In this document: positions 18,540 through 27,618 of the stretch, piece by piece | Layout: each line of letters begins with the position of its first letter | How positions within the stretch are numbered: the stretch's first letter is position 1 | Source of the DNA: Pseudomonas viridiflava | GTDB lineage: Bacteria; Pseudomonadota; Gammaproteobacteria; Pseudomonadales; Pseudomonadaceae | Direction: 5' to 3' | NCBI RefSeq assembly: GCF_003702045.1 | Contig: NZ_RBTP01000040.1 | Location: 50,840 to 114,839 of the forward strand | DNA: 64,000 nt | Notes under the pieces: model-generated | The model's database searches: none | What the model was told of the DNA's origin: nothing | Seen by the model: only the letters and a program-made list of their open reading frames with translations | Position numbers and translations under genes: made by a program

Positions 18540-19538
18540 ATGCGGGCTGCAAAGATTGCCGGTCTCTTGATGTCGATGGCGCTGCCATGCGCAGCGCTGG
18601 CTGAAACGCCCAGCTATGGTCAGCAACTGGAAGGCTTCACGTATCCCCATCCGCTTAAAACGTTCGATTTCCAGTCCCAAGGCCAGGCGCTGGAAATGGG
18701 TTACATGGACGTCGCGCCGACTGGCAAGGCCAACGGCCGCACCGCGGTGCTGATGCATGGCAAGAATTTTTGCGCCGCGACCTGGGAAGACACCATAAAG
18801 GGTCTCAGCGCTGCGGGTTACAGAGTCATCGCGCCGGACCAGATCGGTTTCTGTACCTCCACCAAGCCTGGCTATTACCAGTACAGCTTTCAGCAGTTGT
18901 CGATGAACACCCACGCACTGTTGGAAAAACTCGGCATCTATAAAGCCTCGGTTGTCGGCCATTCGACCGGCGGCATGCTGGCCACGCGTTACGCGCTGAT
19001 GTACCCCAAGCAGACCGAGAAGCTAGTGATGGTCAACCCGATCGGGCTGGAAGACTGGAAAGCCCTCGGCGTGCCTTACCGCAGCGTGGATCAGTGGTAC
19101 GAACGTGAGCTGAAAACCACCGCCGAAGGCATTCGTGCGTATGAGCAGAAGACTTATTACGACGGGCGCTGGAAGCCTGAGTACGACAAATGGGTCGACA
19201 TGCTGGCGGGCCTGAACAAGGGGCCGGGCCAGAAAGCCGTTGCCTGGAATTCGGCACTGATCTACGACATGATTTTCACCCAGCCGGTGTTCTATGAGTT
19301 TCCGAAATTGCAGGTGCCGACGGTGCTGATGATCGGTGATGCCGACACCACCGCCATCGGCAGCGACATCGCGCCGCCGGAAGTGAAGGCCAAAATCGGC
19401 AAGTACAAGGTGTTGGGCAAGCAGGTGACCGAAATGATTCCGGGTGCCCGGCTCGTGGAATTCAAAGGCATGGGGCACGCGCCGCAGATGGAAGAGCCGG
19501 CAGCGTTCAACAAGGCGCTGGTCGAGGCGCTTCAGTAA
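18540..19538 (+). CDS. Secreted alpha/beta hydrolase
   Basis: This 332-residue protein has a Sec signal peptide (cleavage after Ala21, ALA-E), so it is periplasmic or exported. The fold elements are LMHGKNFCAATWED near 71-84 (oxyanion hole), the nucleophile elbow GHSTGG with Ser142, an acid in LMIGDADTTAIG near 263 and the catalytic His in GMGHAPQMEEP near 315. An ideal GGAGGTG ribosome-binding site sets the start. The family includes esterases and epoxide or haloalkane hydrolases, and the substrate is not predictable. It is divergent from the LysR gene. Confidence 0.87.
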   Translation: MRAAKIAGLLMSMALPCAALAETPSYGQQLEGFTYPHPLKTFDFQSQGQALEMGYMDVAPTGKANGRTAVLMHGKNFCAATWEDTIKGLSAAGYRVIAPDQIGFCTSTKPGYYQYSFQQLSMNTHALLEKLGIYKASVVGHSTGGMLATRYALMYPKQTEKLVMVNPIGLEDWKALGVPYRSVDQWYERELKTTAEGIRAYEQKTYYDGRWKPEYDKWVDMLAGLNKGPGQKAVAWNSALIYDMIFTQPVFYEFPKLQVPTVLMIGDADTTAIGSDIAPPEVKAKIGKYKVLGKQVTEMIPGARLVEFKGMGHAPQMEEPAAFNKALVEALQ

Positions 19539-19549
19539 TCAGGTACTGA

Positions 19550-19660
19550 TCGTGCCGATGCTCTGCGTCGGCCCGCATCCCGTGACGCTCGGCGTCACAT
19601 TCGAGAGCGGACGCGGAGCGTTATGGGAGGCATTACCACGCGCAGCGTAGTAATGCTCAT
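19550..19660. repeat. Dyad repeat of Pseudomonas REP type, family 2
   Basis: Nested inverted arms are visible: ATCGTGCCGATGCTCTGCGT at the left answers CGCGCAGCGTAGTAATGC at the right. Inside them CGTGACGCTCGGCGTCACA is followed by GGACGCGGAGCG. The layout matches a roughly 100-bp element common in P. syringae genomes, here with several substitutions. It lies between the hydrolase gene and the convergent HDOD gene. Confidence 0.6.
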
Positions 19661-19677
19661 TACAGCCAGCCAGTCAT

Positions 19678-20505
19678 TTAGCTCAACAACTGTGCAAACG
19701 CCTTGTCCGCCTCCAGCACCGCTGGCAATCCGGCGAACAGGGTGTTCAGGTCGATGCCTTCCATGATCGGGCCGTCGGACGCTTTTTGCGCCTCAGGTGT
19801 CGCACCGCCGTGGGCTTCCAGTGCATCGGAAATCACGATGGCCTGGGCGACGATACGCGGCAACGCGGCGTCTCCCGGCGCCTGCATGGGCTTGGCCTGA
19901 TACGCGATGGCCTCCTGAATCACCTTGGGCAGTTGCCAACGCCGCGCCAGTTCGGTGCCCACTTCCGGATAACCAAAACCCAACTGCACGGTTTCATTGG
20001 CCGCACGTCCGGCTGTTCCGGCCTTGGTCGCACTGTTCAGGCGTTCGGCAACCTCTGGTGCGCCGGTCTGAATCAACAGCTCGCCAATGTTGTGCATCAC
20101 GCCACAGGTGAAAGCGATCTCCGCATCCACGCCACTCTGTTTCGCAAGCATCCGGCAGATTCCGGCCACCTGGAAACTCTTCAGCCAAAATGCCTTGAGG
20201 TCAAAACTCGGCCCGGCCTTGAACGCGCCGGTCACAGCCGACGCCATGACCAGCGTGCGCAGGGTGTTGAAACCCAGCCGCATGGCGGCGTCCTCAATGC
20301 TCGACGACTCTCTGGAACCGCGAAAGCGTGCCGAGTTGGCAAGGCGCAATACCTTGGCGGCAATCACCGGGTCTTTCTCGATGTTGCGCGCAATACCTTC
20401 CAGGTTGGAGGAGGGGTTATCAAACTGCAACATCAGGTCCTGAGCCACCTTGGGAATGCTCGGAAGACTGTGTAATTGGTCAAACAGCTTTTCAATACTC
20501 ATCAT
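19678..20505 (-). CDS. HDOD-domain protein
   Basis: This protein of 275 residues is almost entirely one HDOD domain (an HD-related output domain without a complete metal site). Typical segments are LPSIPKVAQDLMLQ near 13, DPVIAAKVLRLANSA near 45, IEDAAMRLGFNTLRTLVM near 67 and FTCGVMHNIGELLI near 130. HDOD proteins act in signalling linked to c-di-GMP, motility or stress. The start at 20505 or 20502 (tandem ATG) follows GAGGA; an upstream in-frame start is less likely. No partner domain or operon is visible. Confidence 0.87.
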   Translation of the reverse strand: MMSIEKLFDQLHSLPSIPKVAQDLMLQFDNPSSNLEGIARNIEKDPVIAAKVLRLANSARFRGSRESSSIEDAAMRLGFNTLRTLVMASAVTGAFKAGPSFDLKAFWLKSFQVAGICRMLAKQSGVDAEIAFTCGVMHNIGELLIQTGAPEVAERLNSATKAGTAGRAANETVQLGFGYPEVGTELARRWQLPKVIQEAIAYQAKPMQAPGDAALPRIVAQAIVISDALEAHGGATPEAQKASDGPIMEGIDLNTLFAGLPAVLEADKAFAQLLS

Positions 20506-20776
20506 GGCGGGACCATCCTCTGGACGACGGGATGATTTGACCATAGCCAGTTTTTCCAGCTCTGCACGTTTTGCGGCCGTTTGTGGGAGGTGTTTCTCAT
20601 CGGGCTGAAAAATAAAAATAAAAGACTCTTCAAGCTTGGCCGATATACCACCAAGGGGCTGTTTGACTGTTCCGATTCGTGTTCCAGAAGCCCCTTCGAA
20701 AAAGCGGCACCGTTTCTGAAGTTTGACTGGCGTTTTTTGAATCGTCCTTATCGTTTATGCCGTGGAAGTACTCGCT

Positions 20777-22669
20777 ATGATGAAAAGCCTGGGTTTCAGC
20801 AAAAAAATCCTGTTGGCCGCTGCCTTGATTGTGATTGTCGCGTTCAGTGTGTTCATTGTCGTCAACGACTATCGACAACGGCAGTCGCTGAAATCCAGTG
20901 TGCAGTCGGAGCTGCAACAACTGGGTACGCTGACCACGCAGAACATTCAAACGTGGCTGGAAAGCCGCATTCAGTTGCTGCAGTCGATGGCCCAGCAAAT
21001 CGCGATTGACGGCAAAGCGCTGCCTCAGTTGCAACGTGCCGTAGGGCTTTCGGTGTATAGCGATAACTTCCAGCTGGGTTATTTCGGCACTACCGAAGGG
21101 GTCATGCTCTCCAACCCGTCTGCCACTCGCCCGGCCGACTACGACCCACGCGCTCGTGGCTGGTACAAGGCAGCGCAGAACGCGACAGGCACCATCGTCA
21201 CCGAACCCTACATCGCCGCTTCGTCGGGCAAACTGGTAATGACCATCGCGACTCCGGTCAAGGTCCAGAACCAGTTCGCCGGCGTGGCCGGTGCCGATAT
21301 CGCGCTGGACAGCGTCAGCAAGATCATCAACTCGTTGAACTTCAACGGCCACGGTTATGCGTTTCTGGTCAGCGCCGAAGGCAAGATCCTGGTGCATCCG
21401 GACAGCAAGCTGGTGCTGAAAAACATCAGCGAGGTGTATCCGACCAATACCCCGAAAATTGCTACCGGCGTGACGGAAATCGATTCCGGCAGCGAGCCTG
21501 AAATCATCTCGTTCACACCGGTGCAGGGCGTCTCGACAGCCAACTGGTACGTGGCCCTGGTGCTGGAGCAGGATGCTGCCTATTCGATGCTCAGCGAGTT
21601 CCGCGCCTCGGCCATTACGGCGATGGTGGTTGTGGTGGTGGTGATCATCCTACTGCTGGGCTTGCTGATTCGCGTGCTGATGCAGCCGCTGCACCAAATG
21701 GGTCGTGCGATGCGTGACATCGCCGACGGTGAGGGTGATCTGACCAAACGTCTGGCGATCACCTCGCAGGACGAGTTTGGCGCGCTGGCTCAATCGTTCA
21801 ACCACTTCGTAGAGCGTATTCACGCCTCGATTCGTGAAGTCGCCTCCACGGCCGCACAGTTGGGATCGGTCGCGAGCCAGGTGGTGAAGGTGTCTAACGC
21901 CTCGATGAGCAACTCCGATCAGCAGGCGCATCGCACTGAAAGTGTGGCCGCCGCCATCAACGAACTGGGTGCTGCCGCGCAGGAAATTGCCCAGAACGCA
22001 GCGCGCACCTCGCAGCAGTCCAGTGACGCGAGCGGGCTGGCCGGTGACGGTCAGGCGGTGGTGCAGCAGACCATCAAGGCGATGAACGAGCTGTCCGGCA
22101 AAATCAGCGAGTCGTGTGTGAACATCGAGAGCCTGAACGACAAGACTGCCAACATCGGGCAGATCCTTGAAGTGATCACCAGCATTTCCCAGCAGACCAA
22201 CCTGCTGGCGCTCAACGCTGCCATTGAGGCAGCACGTGCCGGTGAAGCAGGGCGTGGTTTTGCGGTGGTCGCTGATGAGGTGCGCAACCTGGCTCACCGC
22301 ACCCAGGATTCGGCCCAGCAGGTCCAGAAAATGATCGAGGAGTTGCAGGTCGGCGCCCGTGATGCGGTGATCAACATGACCGAAAGCCAGCGTCAGAGCG
22401 AAGACAGCGTGGGCATCGCCAACCAGGCTGGCGAACGCCTGGGCAGCGTGACCCGCCGTATAGAAGAAATCAACGGCATGAACCAGTCGGTGGCCGCGGC
22501 GACTGAAGAGCAGACCTCGGTGGTGGAGTCGATCAACGTCGACATCACCCACATCAATACCCTGAACCAATTGGGTGTCGACAATCTGCGCCAGACGCTG
22601 GAAGCCTGCAACTCACTGGAAGAGCAGGCCGCACGCCTGCAACAGCTGGTGGGCAGTTTCCGGATCTGA
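20777..22669 (+). CDS. Chemoreceptor with amino-acid-type dCache domain
   Basis: This 630-residue chemoreceptor has TM1 at about 11-30, a periplasmic double-Cache sensor (about 35-275), TM2 at about 280-302, HAMP at about 303-357 and a signalling domain with the tip [19 protein letters not shown]. The sensor carries Tyr122, Arg127, Trp129, Tyr130 and Asp174 (within [12 protein letters not shown] and GADIALD). This is the five-residue set that defines amino-acid-binding dCache domains such as PctA, at the same spacing. It probably senses L-amino acids. The tandem ATG at 20777/20780 is preferred over an upstream GTG. Confidence 0.93.
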   Translation: MMKSLGFSKKILLAAALIVIVAFSVFIVVNDYRQRQSLKSSVQSELQQLGTLTTQNIQTWLESRIQLLQSMAQQIAIDGKALPQLQRAVGLSVYSDNFQLGYFGTTEGVMLSNPSATRPADYDPRARGWYKAAQNATGTIVTEPYIAASSGKLVMTIATPVKVQNQFAGVAGADIALDSVSKIINSLNFNGHGYAFLVSAEGKILVHPDSKLVLKNISEVYPTNTPKIATGVTEIDSGSEPEIISFTPVQGVSTANWYVALVLEQDAAYSMLSEFRASAITAMVVVVVVIILLLGLLIRVLMQPLHQMGRAMRDIADGEGDLTKRLAITSQDEFGALAQSFNHFVERIHASIREVASTAAQLGSVASQVVKVSNASMSNSDQQAHRTESVAAAINELGAAAQEIAQNAARTSQQSSDASGLAGDGQAVVQQTIKAMNELSGKISESCVNIESLNDKTANIGQILEVITSISQQTNLLALNAAIEAARAGEAGRGFAVVADEVRNLAHRTQDSAQQVQKMIEELQVGARDAVINMTESQRQSEDSVGIANQAGERLGSVTRRIEEINGMNQSVAAATEEQTSVVESINVDITHINTLNQLGVDNLRQTLEACNSLEEQAARLQQLVGSFRI

Positions 22670-22702
22670 TACCTGCACGCTCTGCGCTCATCGCCTCAAC
22701 AC

Positions 22703-22757
22703 TGATCATGCCCATCGCTCTGCGTGGGCATGCCTCCCGTGACGCTTCGCATTACAG
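22703..22757. repeat. Half of a family-2 dyad repeat
   Basis: ATCATGCCCATCGCTCTGCG, then TGGGCATGCCTCCCGTGACGC, correspond to the left half of the element at 19550-19660. The right half is missing. It lies in the 343-bp gap before phnC; the rest of that gap holds a Pho-box candidate and no gene. Confidence 0.5.
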
Positions 22758-22902
22758 ATGGCACAGATTGCGGACTCAGTGAGCCGGGCGCATGGCTTAC
22801 GTCTCATCTTTTCGTCCCTCGGCGACCTACTTTTAACACCTCTCAGGACGCTCCGTGTCCAGGCATAGGCACTGGCGCACCTGCAACGCAACCTGCGCAA
22901 AA

Positions 22903-22920
22903 CTGTTACCGCTTCGTCAT
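22903..22920 (+). promoter_or_regulatory. Candidate Pho box upstream of phnC
   Basis: CTGTTAC-CGCT-TCGTCAT has two heptamers, each matching the PhoB half-site CTGTCAT at 5 of 7 positions, with the canonical 4-bp spacer and 11-bp period. It lies 93 bp before phnC, a normal distance for a PhoB-activated promoter. phn operons are classic Pho-regulon members. Confidence 0.5.
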
Positions 22921-23012
22921 CCGCGCTTCACCTCTCTGCAACACCTCCGGTTCAGTCTGGCTGACAACCGAATACGACCTGCACCGGGCCGTAGGGCAGA
23001 CAGAGACAGACC

Positions 23013-23846
23013 ATGAACCCAGCTATCCATGTTGAAGGGTTGAACAAGAGCTTTTCCCGTAAAAGTGCTCTGGCTGGCCTGGAGTTGTCTATACAACATG
23101 GCGAGATGGTTGCGCTGATCGGTGCTTCCGGCTCGGGCAAGTCCACCTTGTTGCGGCATCTGGCGGGGTTGGCGTGCTGCGATCGGGAAAACGGCGGTCA
23201 GGTCAAGGTGCTGGATCGTGAGGTGCAGGCCTCGGGTCGTCTCAACCGCCACGTTCGCCGCCTGCGTGCGGACATCGGCTACATCTTCCAGCAGTTCAAT
23301 CTGGTCAACCGCCTCAGCGTGCTCGACAACGTGCTGCTCGGTTGCCTGGGGCGCATGCCGCGCTGGCGCGGCAATCTGGCGCTGTTCAATGCCGAAGAAA
23401 AGCAGCGCGCAATGGCCTCGCTGGAGCGCGTCGGGCTGGCGGATCTTGCGGCGCAACGCGCCTCGACCCTGTCGGGTGGTCAGCAGCAACGCGTGGCTAT
23501 TGCCCGGGCCTTGACCCAGCGTGCCGAGGTCATCCTCGCCGACGAACCCATCGCCTCGCTCGACCCGGAGTCCGCTCGCCGGGTCATGGAAATACTTGCC
23601 GACATCAACCGCCGCGATGGCAAGACCGTGGTCGTGACCCTGCATCAGGTCGATTACGCCATGCGCTACTGCCCGCGAGCCGTGGCGCTGAAGGGCGGAC
23701 GCATCCATTTCGACGGTCAGGCGCAGGGCCTCAGTGCTGCGTTTCTTGACGACCTTTACGGTGCCGAACAGGGCAGCAGCCTAGTCAATAACGAGAAAAA
23801 GCTTCGCCTCGAAAAGCCTACGCGTCTGGCGCTGGCCAAAGTCTGA
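23013..23846 (+). CDS. phnC: Phosphonate ABC transporter ATPase
   Basis: This 277-residue ATPase has Walker [10 protein letters not shown] (37-45), [17 protein letters not shown] as the Q-loop region (about 92-108), the signature LSGGQQQR (153-160) and Walker B VILADEP (173-179). The [15 protein letters not shown] segment is characteristic of PhnC. It powers uptake of phosphonates with PhnD and PhnE. It is the first gene of the operon. A palindrome at 23084-23097 lies inside its coding sequence. Confidence 0.95.
   Translation: MNPAIHVEGLNKSFSRKSALAGLELSIQHGEMVALIGASGSGKSTLLRHLAGLACCDRENGGQVKVLDREVQASGRLNRHVRRLRADIGYIFQQFNLVNRLSVLDNVLLGCLGRMPRWRGNLALFNAEEKQRAMASLERVGLADLAAQRASTLSGGQQQRVAIARALTQRAEVILADEPIASLDPESARRVMEILADINRRDGKTVVVTLHQVDYAMRYCPRAVALKGGRIHFDGQAQGLSAAFLDDLYGAEQGSSLVNNEKKLRLEKPTRLALAKV
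23084..23097. promoter_or_regulatory. Candidate PhnF operator inside phnC
   Basis: GTTGTCTATACAAC has perfect 5-bp arms, and its core TTGTCTATACAA is identical at 11 of 12 positions to the palindrome at the start of phnF. The pattern resembles operators of HutC/PhnF-type GntR regulators. It lies 71-84 bp inside phnC, where a bound repressor could block elongation or a nearby promoter. Confidence 0.5.
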
Positions 23847-23922
23847 ACACCTTTACCGTCAGGTCGTTTCCGTTCACTGACATCAACCGCTGTTGCACGA
23901 ACCTCACTTCAGGAGTGCTTTC

Positions 23923-24930
23923 ATGTTCAACCGTATCGGTCGCGTCCTCGCGTCTGCCGCTCTGCTGGCCACCTGCGCAATGGGCACTGCCCAGGCCGAA
24001 GAGAAGGTCATCAATTTCGGCATCATGTCCACCGAGTCATCGCAAAACCTCAAAAGCATCTGGCAGCCGTTTCTCGACGACATGAGCAAGAAAACCGGGC
24101 TCAAGGTCAACGCCACCTTCGCGTCCGACTACGCGGGTCTGATCCAGGGCATGCGCTTCAACAAGGTGGACGTGGCCTGGCTGGGCAACAAGGCCGCGAT
24201 GGAGGCGGTCGACCGTTCCAACGGTGAGGTCTTTGCCCAAACGTCCGCCGCCAATGGCGCAGCGGGCTACTGGAGCCTACTGATCGTGCGCAAGGACAGC
24301 CCGATCAACTCCGTTGAAGACATGCTCAAGAACGCCAAGACCCTGACCTTCGGCAATGGCGACCCTAACTCCACCTCCGGCTATCTGGTGCCGGGCTACT
24401 ACGTGTTTGCCAAGAACCACGTCGATGCATCCACCGCGTTCAAGCGCACGCTGAACTCCAGCCACGAAGTCAACGCGCTCAGCGTCGCCAAGGGCCAACT
24501 GGACGTAGCGACCTTCAACACCGAGAGCTGGGACCGTCTGGCGGTCACGCAACCGGACAAGGTCGAGCAACTGAAAGTGATCTGGAAGTCGCCGCTGATT
24601 CCGGCCGATCCGATGGTCTGGAGCAAGGCTCTGTCAGACGAGAACAAGGCGAAAATCCGCGAGTTCTTCGCCAGCTATGGCGATACCGCCGAAGAGAAAA
24701 CCGTCCTTACCAACATGCAGTTGGGTAAGTTCCTGAAATCCAGTGACGACCAGTTGTTGCCGATTCGCCAGCTTGAACTGTTCAAGCAGCGCACCGAAGT
24801 GGCGGCCAGCACCACGCTCGATGCCAAGGAAAAGGAAACCCGCCTGAAGGACATCGACGCCGGCCTGAGCAAGCTACAGGAGCGCATCACCGAGCTTAAC
24901 CAGAAAACGGCGAGCAGCACCGCAGGCTGA
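23923..24930 (+). CDS. phnD: Phosphonate-binding periplasmic protein
   Basis: This 335-residue solute-binding protein has a signal peptide cleaved after AQA (residue 25). The mature part starts EEKVINFGIMSTESSQNLK. It carries the PhnD features DDMSKKTGLKVNATFASDYAGLIQGMRF and VAWLGNKAA, and a phosphonate-contact region near FGNGDPNSTSGYLVPGYYVF (about 145-165). AGGAG precedes the ATG. It delivers phosphonates such as 2-aminoethylphosphonate to PhnE. A strong stem-loop follows the stop. Confidence 0.95.
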   Translation: MFNRIGRVLASAALLATCAMGTAQAEEKVINFGIMSTESSQNLKSIWQPFLDDMSKKTGLKVNATFASDYAGLIQGMRFNKVDVAWLGNKAAMEAVDRSNGEVFAQTSAANGAAGYWSLLIVRKDSPINSVEDMLKNAKTLTFGNGDPNSTSGYLVPGYYVFAKNHVDASTAFKRTLNSSHEVNALSVAKGQLDVATFNTESWDRLAVTQPDKVEQLKVIWKSPLIPADPMVWSKALSDENKAKIREFFASYGDTAEEKTVLTNMQLGKFLKSSDDQLLPIRQLELFKQRTEVAASTTLDAKEKETRLKDIDAGLSKLQERITELNQKTASSTAG

Positions 24931-24934
24931 ATGA

Positions 24935-24965
24935 ACGGGGCGCGAACCTCCCGTTCGTGCCCCGT
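24935..24965 (+). terminator. Strong stem-loop between phnD and phnE
   Basis: ACGGGGCGCGAAC (24935-24947) pairs with GTTCGTGCCCCGT (24953-24965) over 13 bp with one G-T pair and the loop CTCCC. No T-run follows, so it is more likely an mRNA 3'-end stabiliser and differential-expression element than a full terminator. Confidence 0.6.
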
Positions 24966-24991
24966 CAGCCGCCATCAGGACATCGACTGCT

Positions 24992-25780
24992 ATGAACACT
25001 CATGTTGCATACGCCCAAGTCGTGGGCAAGCGCACCTGGCCTCGTTACCTGGGCTGGGGGCTGTTTCTGGCCGCACTGGCCTGGGCCTGGCACGGCGCTG
25101 AAATGAACCCGCTGTCGCTGGTGCGTGACTCGGGAAACATGGCGACCTTCGCCTCCGATTTCTTTCCGCCTGACTTCCGCGAGTGGCGCAGCTACCTCAA
25201 GGAGATGCTGGTCACGATCCAGATCGCGTTGTGGGGCACGGTGCTGGCCATCGTCTGTTCCATTCCGCTGGGCATTCTCTGCGCCGAGAACATTACCCCG
25301 TGGTGGATTCATCTGCCGCTGCGCCGCTGCATGGACGCTTTTCGCTCCATCAACGAAATGGTGTTCGCGATGCTGTTCGTGGTCGCGGTAGGACTGGGGC
25401 CGTTCGCCGGGGTGCTGGCGCTGTGGATCAGCACCACGGGGGTGCTGGCCAAACTGTTTGCCGAAGCCGTGGAAGCCATCGATCCGGGACCGGTCGAGGG
25501 CGTACGTGCGACGGGGGCCAGTGCGCTGCAAGAGGTGATCTACGGGGTGATCCCGCAGGTCATGCCGCTATGGATCTCCTACGCTCTCTACCGTTTCGAA
25601 TCCAACGTGCGTTCGGCGACGGTGGTGGGCATGGTCGGGGCAGGGGGGATCGGGGTGATTCTCTGGGAGAACATCCGCGCCTTTGCGTTCGTTCAGACCA
25701 GCGCCGTGTTGCTGGTGATCATCGTCGTCGTCAGCGTGATCGACATTGCGTCGCAACGCTTGCGCAAGCAATTCATCTGA
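24992..25780 (+). CDS. phnE: Phosphonate ABC transporter permease
   Basis: This 262-residue inner-membrane permease has about six spans. The coupling loop is [28 protein letters not shown] (about 153-180). [23 protein letters not shown] and [19 protein letters not shown] are PhnE-typical. It is intact and single-copy, unlike the two-gene arrangement of some phn loci. It pairs with PhnC and PhnD. The stop is followed by a T-tract hairpin before phnF. Confidence 0.95.
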   Translation: MNTHVAYAQVVGKRTWPRYLGWGLFLAALAWAWHGAEMNPLSLVRDSGNMATFASDFFPPDFREWRSYLKEMLVTIQIALWGTVLAIVCSIPLGILCAENITPWWIHLPLRRCMDAFRSINEMVFAMLFVVAVGLGPFAGVLALWISTTGVLAKLFAEAVEAIDPGPVEGVRATGASALQEVIYGVIPQVMPLWISYALYRFESNVRSATVVGMVGAGGIGVILWENIRAFAFVQTSAVLLVIIVVVSVIDIASQRLRKQFI

Positions 25781-25790
25781 CCGGAGAGGG

Positions 25791-25813
25791 GTGTCCCGAT
25801 GGGCACTTTTTTT
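25791..25813 (+). terminator. T-tract hairpin between phnE and phnF
   Basis: GTGTCCC and GGGCAC pair (6 bp with one bulged T) around the loop GAT at 25791-25806 and are followed by seven T at 25807-25813. This has the form of a weak intrinsic terminator or attenuator. The phnF ATG begins 4 nt later. It separates the transporter genes from the regulator and catalytic genes. Confidence 0.5.
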
Positions 25814-25817
25814 GACC

Positions 25818-26522
25818 ATGCAGTTGTCTAGACAAACAGAGCCGTTGTACCGCGAACTCGCTGACACCCTGCGCGCCGAACTGGGCACTTACCGACCCGG
25901 CGACTACTTGCCTGCCGAGTTTCAACTGGCCGAACGTTTCAGCGTCAATCGCCACACCGTTCGCCGGGCTGTCGATGAACTGGTGCGCGAGGGCAGCGTG
26001 TTACGTCGTCAGGGCAAGGGCACTCAGGTGCTGGAACGCCCGCTCATCTACCCGATGCAGGCGGACAGCGCCTACAGCCAGTCACTGTCGGCGCAGGGTA
26101 TTGGGGTCGAGGCGATCCTGCTGCTGCGCCGCGATTGCCTGGCCAGTCTCGAAGACGCGCTGCACCTGGGGCTGGCCGAGCAGGCCCCGATGATTGAACT
26201 GCGAACACTGCGCAAACTCGACGGCCAGCCCGTGAGCCTGATTTTTCATCGCTTCAGCGCCGACTACCGCGAACTGCTGGCCGATTACACCGGCGGTTCG
26301 CTGCGCCAGTACCTGGCCGAGCGTGAGCTGCCGCTGACCCGCAAGCAGAGTTTGATCGGCGCCCGACTGCCAACGCGCGAAGAAGCGGCGCAGTTGCTGA
26401 TGCCGCGCCATATGCCTGCGCTGACGGTGCTGACCGTTTCCTGCGACCGCTCCGGCCAGCCGGTGGAACTGTCCCGTTCCACCAGCCGCAGCGACCGCTT
26501 CCATTATCAAGTGACCACCTGA
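25818..26522 (+). CDS. phnF: GntR/HutC-family phosphonate regulator
   Basis: This 234-residue repressor has an N-terminal winged helix-turn-helix (about 5-75, LPAEFQLAERFSVNRHTVRRAVDELVREG) and a C-terminal chorismate-lyase-like UTRA effector domain (about 90-230). It is a HutC-subfamily member in the PhnF position of the operon. The ATG at 25818 fits the family start (MQLSRQTEPLYRELA). A perfect 12-bp palindrome covers codons 3-6, suggesting autoregulation. It overlaps phnG by one base (TGATG). Confidence 0.92.
   Translation: MQLSRQTEPLYRELADTLRAELGTYRPGDYLPAEFQLAERFSVNRHTVRRAVDELVREGSVLRRQGKGTQVLERPLIYPMQADSAYSQSLSAQGIGVEAILLLRRDCLASLEDALHLGLAEQAPMIELRTLRKLDGQPVSLIFHRFSADYRELLADYTGGSLRQYLAERELPLTRKQSLIGARLPTREEAAQLLMPRHMPALTVLTVSCDRSGQPVELSRSTSRSDRFHYQVTT
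25824..25835. promoter_or_regulatory. Candidate PhnF operator at the start of phnF
   Basis: TTGTCTAGACAA is a perfect 12-bp palindrome located 6 bp after the A of the phnF start codon. Its near-copy is at 23084-23097 in phnC. It matches the general form of HutC-type operators (TGTCTAGACA core). Confidence 0.55.
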
Positions 26523-27022
26523 TGCCGAGGTTATCCATGCAATCGTCTCAGCAATCCCCTCAGCTTGACCCTGAAACAATCGCGCGTCAGCGCTGGATGG
26601 GCGTGCTCGCCCGGGCGCATGTCGATGAGCAAAGCCGTGAGCACCTGAATCGTCACGAAGCGGTGCTGCGTGACACCGACTACCAGATGATTCGCGCCCC
26701 GGAAATCGGCATGACACTGGTGCGAGGGCGCATGGGCGGTACCGGCGCTGCATTCAATCTGGGCGAAATGAGCGTGACCCGCTGCGTGGTGCGCCTGGCG
26801 GACGGGCGCACCGGCTACAGCTACCTGGCCGGACGCGACAAGCGCGTCGCCGAACTCGCCGCCCTGGCTGACGCTCACCTGCAAGGCGCGCAGCAGGCCG
26901 CATGGTTGGCCGAGCTGATCCAGCCCCTGGCCCACCTGCAAGCCCTGCACAAGGCCGCCAAGGACGCAGAAACCGCTGCCACCAAAGTTGAATTCTTTAC
27001 GCTGGTCCGAGGAGAAGACTGA
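26522..27022 (+). CDS. phnG: C-P lyase subunit PhnG
   Basis: This 166-residue subunit of the PhnGHIJ C-P lyase core couples the phosphonate with ribose triphosphate together with PhnI, PhnH and PhnL. Family segments are RQRWMGVLARA near 20-30, RAPEIGMTLVRGRMGGTGAAFNLGE near 57-82 and VTRCVVRL near 85. The start overlaps the phnF stop; an ATG at 26537 (MQSSQQ) is an alternative. It overlaps phnH by one base. Confidence 0.94.
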   Translation: MPRLSMQSSQQSPQLDPETIARQRWMGVLARAHVDEQSREHLNRHEAVLRDTDYQMIRAPEIGMTLVRGRMGGTGAAFNLGEMSVTRCVVRLADGRTGYSYLAGRDKRVAELAALADAHLQGAQQAAWLAELIQPLAHLQALHKAAKDAETAATKVEFFTLVRGED

Positions 27023-27618
27023 TGAACGCTGTCCTGTTGCAACCTGCCTTCACCGACCCTGTCCTCGACGCCCAGCGCAGCTTTCGCGCAGCCCTCAAGG
27101 CGCTCGCAGGCCCAGGTATCGCCCAGACCTTGAACGCTGCGCATCAACCGCCTGCGCTGTCGGGACTGGACAGCGCCACCCACGCGCTGTGCCTGGCGCT
27201 GCTGGACCTGGACACGCCGGTCTGGCTGGCCCCGGCGTTCGATACACCGGTCATTCGCGCCAACCTGTCGTTTCACTGCGGTTGCCCGATCGTCAGTGAG
27301 CGGCAGAACGCCCGCTTCGCGCTGCTTGATGCCTCCGGGGCGCAGGACCTGGCCGGGTTTGACCTGGGCAACGATCGTTACCCGGATCAGTCCTGCACGC
27401 TGCTGATTCAACTGCCGGCGTTTGACGGCGGAACCCCGCTTGACTGGAGTGGCCCCGGTATCGAGCACCAGAATCGCGTGACCTTGCCACTGGATACGGC
27501 CTTCTGGACCGAACGGTCGTCGCGCAATGATTTTCCGCGTGGGCTGGATGTGTTTTTTCTGTCGGGCAGCCAGATGATCGGTCTGCCACGCAGTACCCGC
27601 GTACAGGAGCGTGCCTGA
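27022..27618 (+). CDS. phnH: C-P lyase subunit PhnH
   Basis: This 198-residue PhnH has a PLP-transferase-like fold without a catalytic lysine, as in the family. Segments seen are DAQRSFRAALKALAGPG near 14-30, LALLDLDTPVWLAP near 62-75 and the C-terminal SRNDFPRGLDVFFLSG near 170-186, typical of PhnH. It belongs to the PhnGHIJ core complex. The start and stop overlap phnG and phnI by single bases (TGATG), so the subunits are translationally coupled. Confidence 0.95.
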   Translation: MNAVLLQPAFTDPVLDAQRSFRAALKALAGPGIAQTLNAAHQPPALSGLDSATHALCLALLDLDTPVWLAPAFDTPVIRANLSFHCGCPIVSERQNARFALLDASGAQDLAGFDLGNDRYPDQSCTLLIQLPAFDGGTPLDWSGPGIEHQNRVTLPLDTAFWTERSSRNDFPRGLDVFFLSGSQMIGLPRSTRVQERA

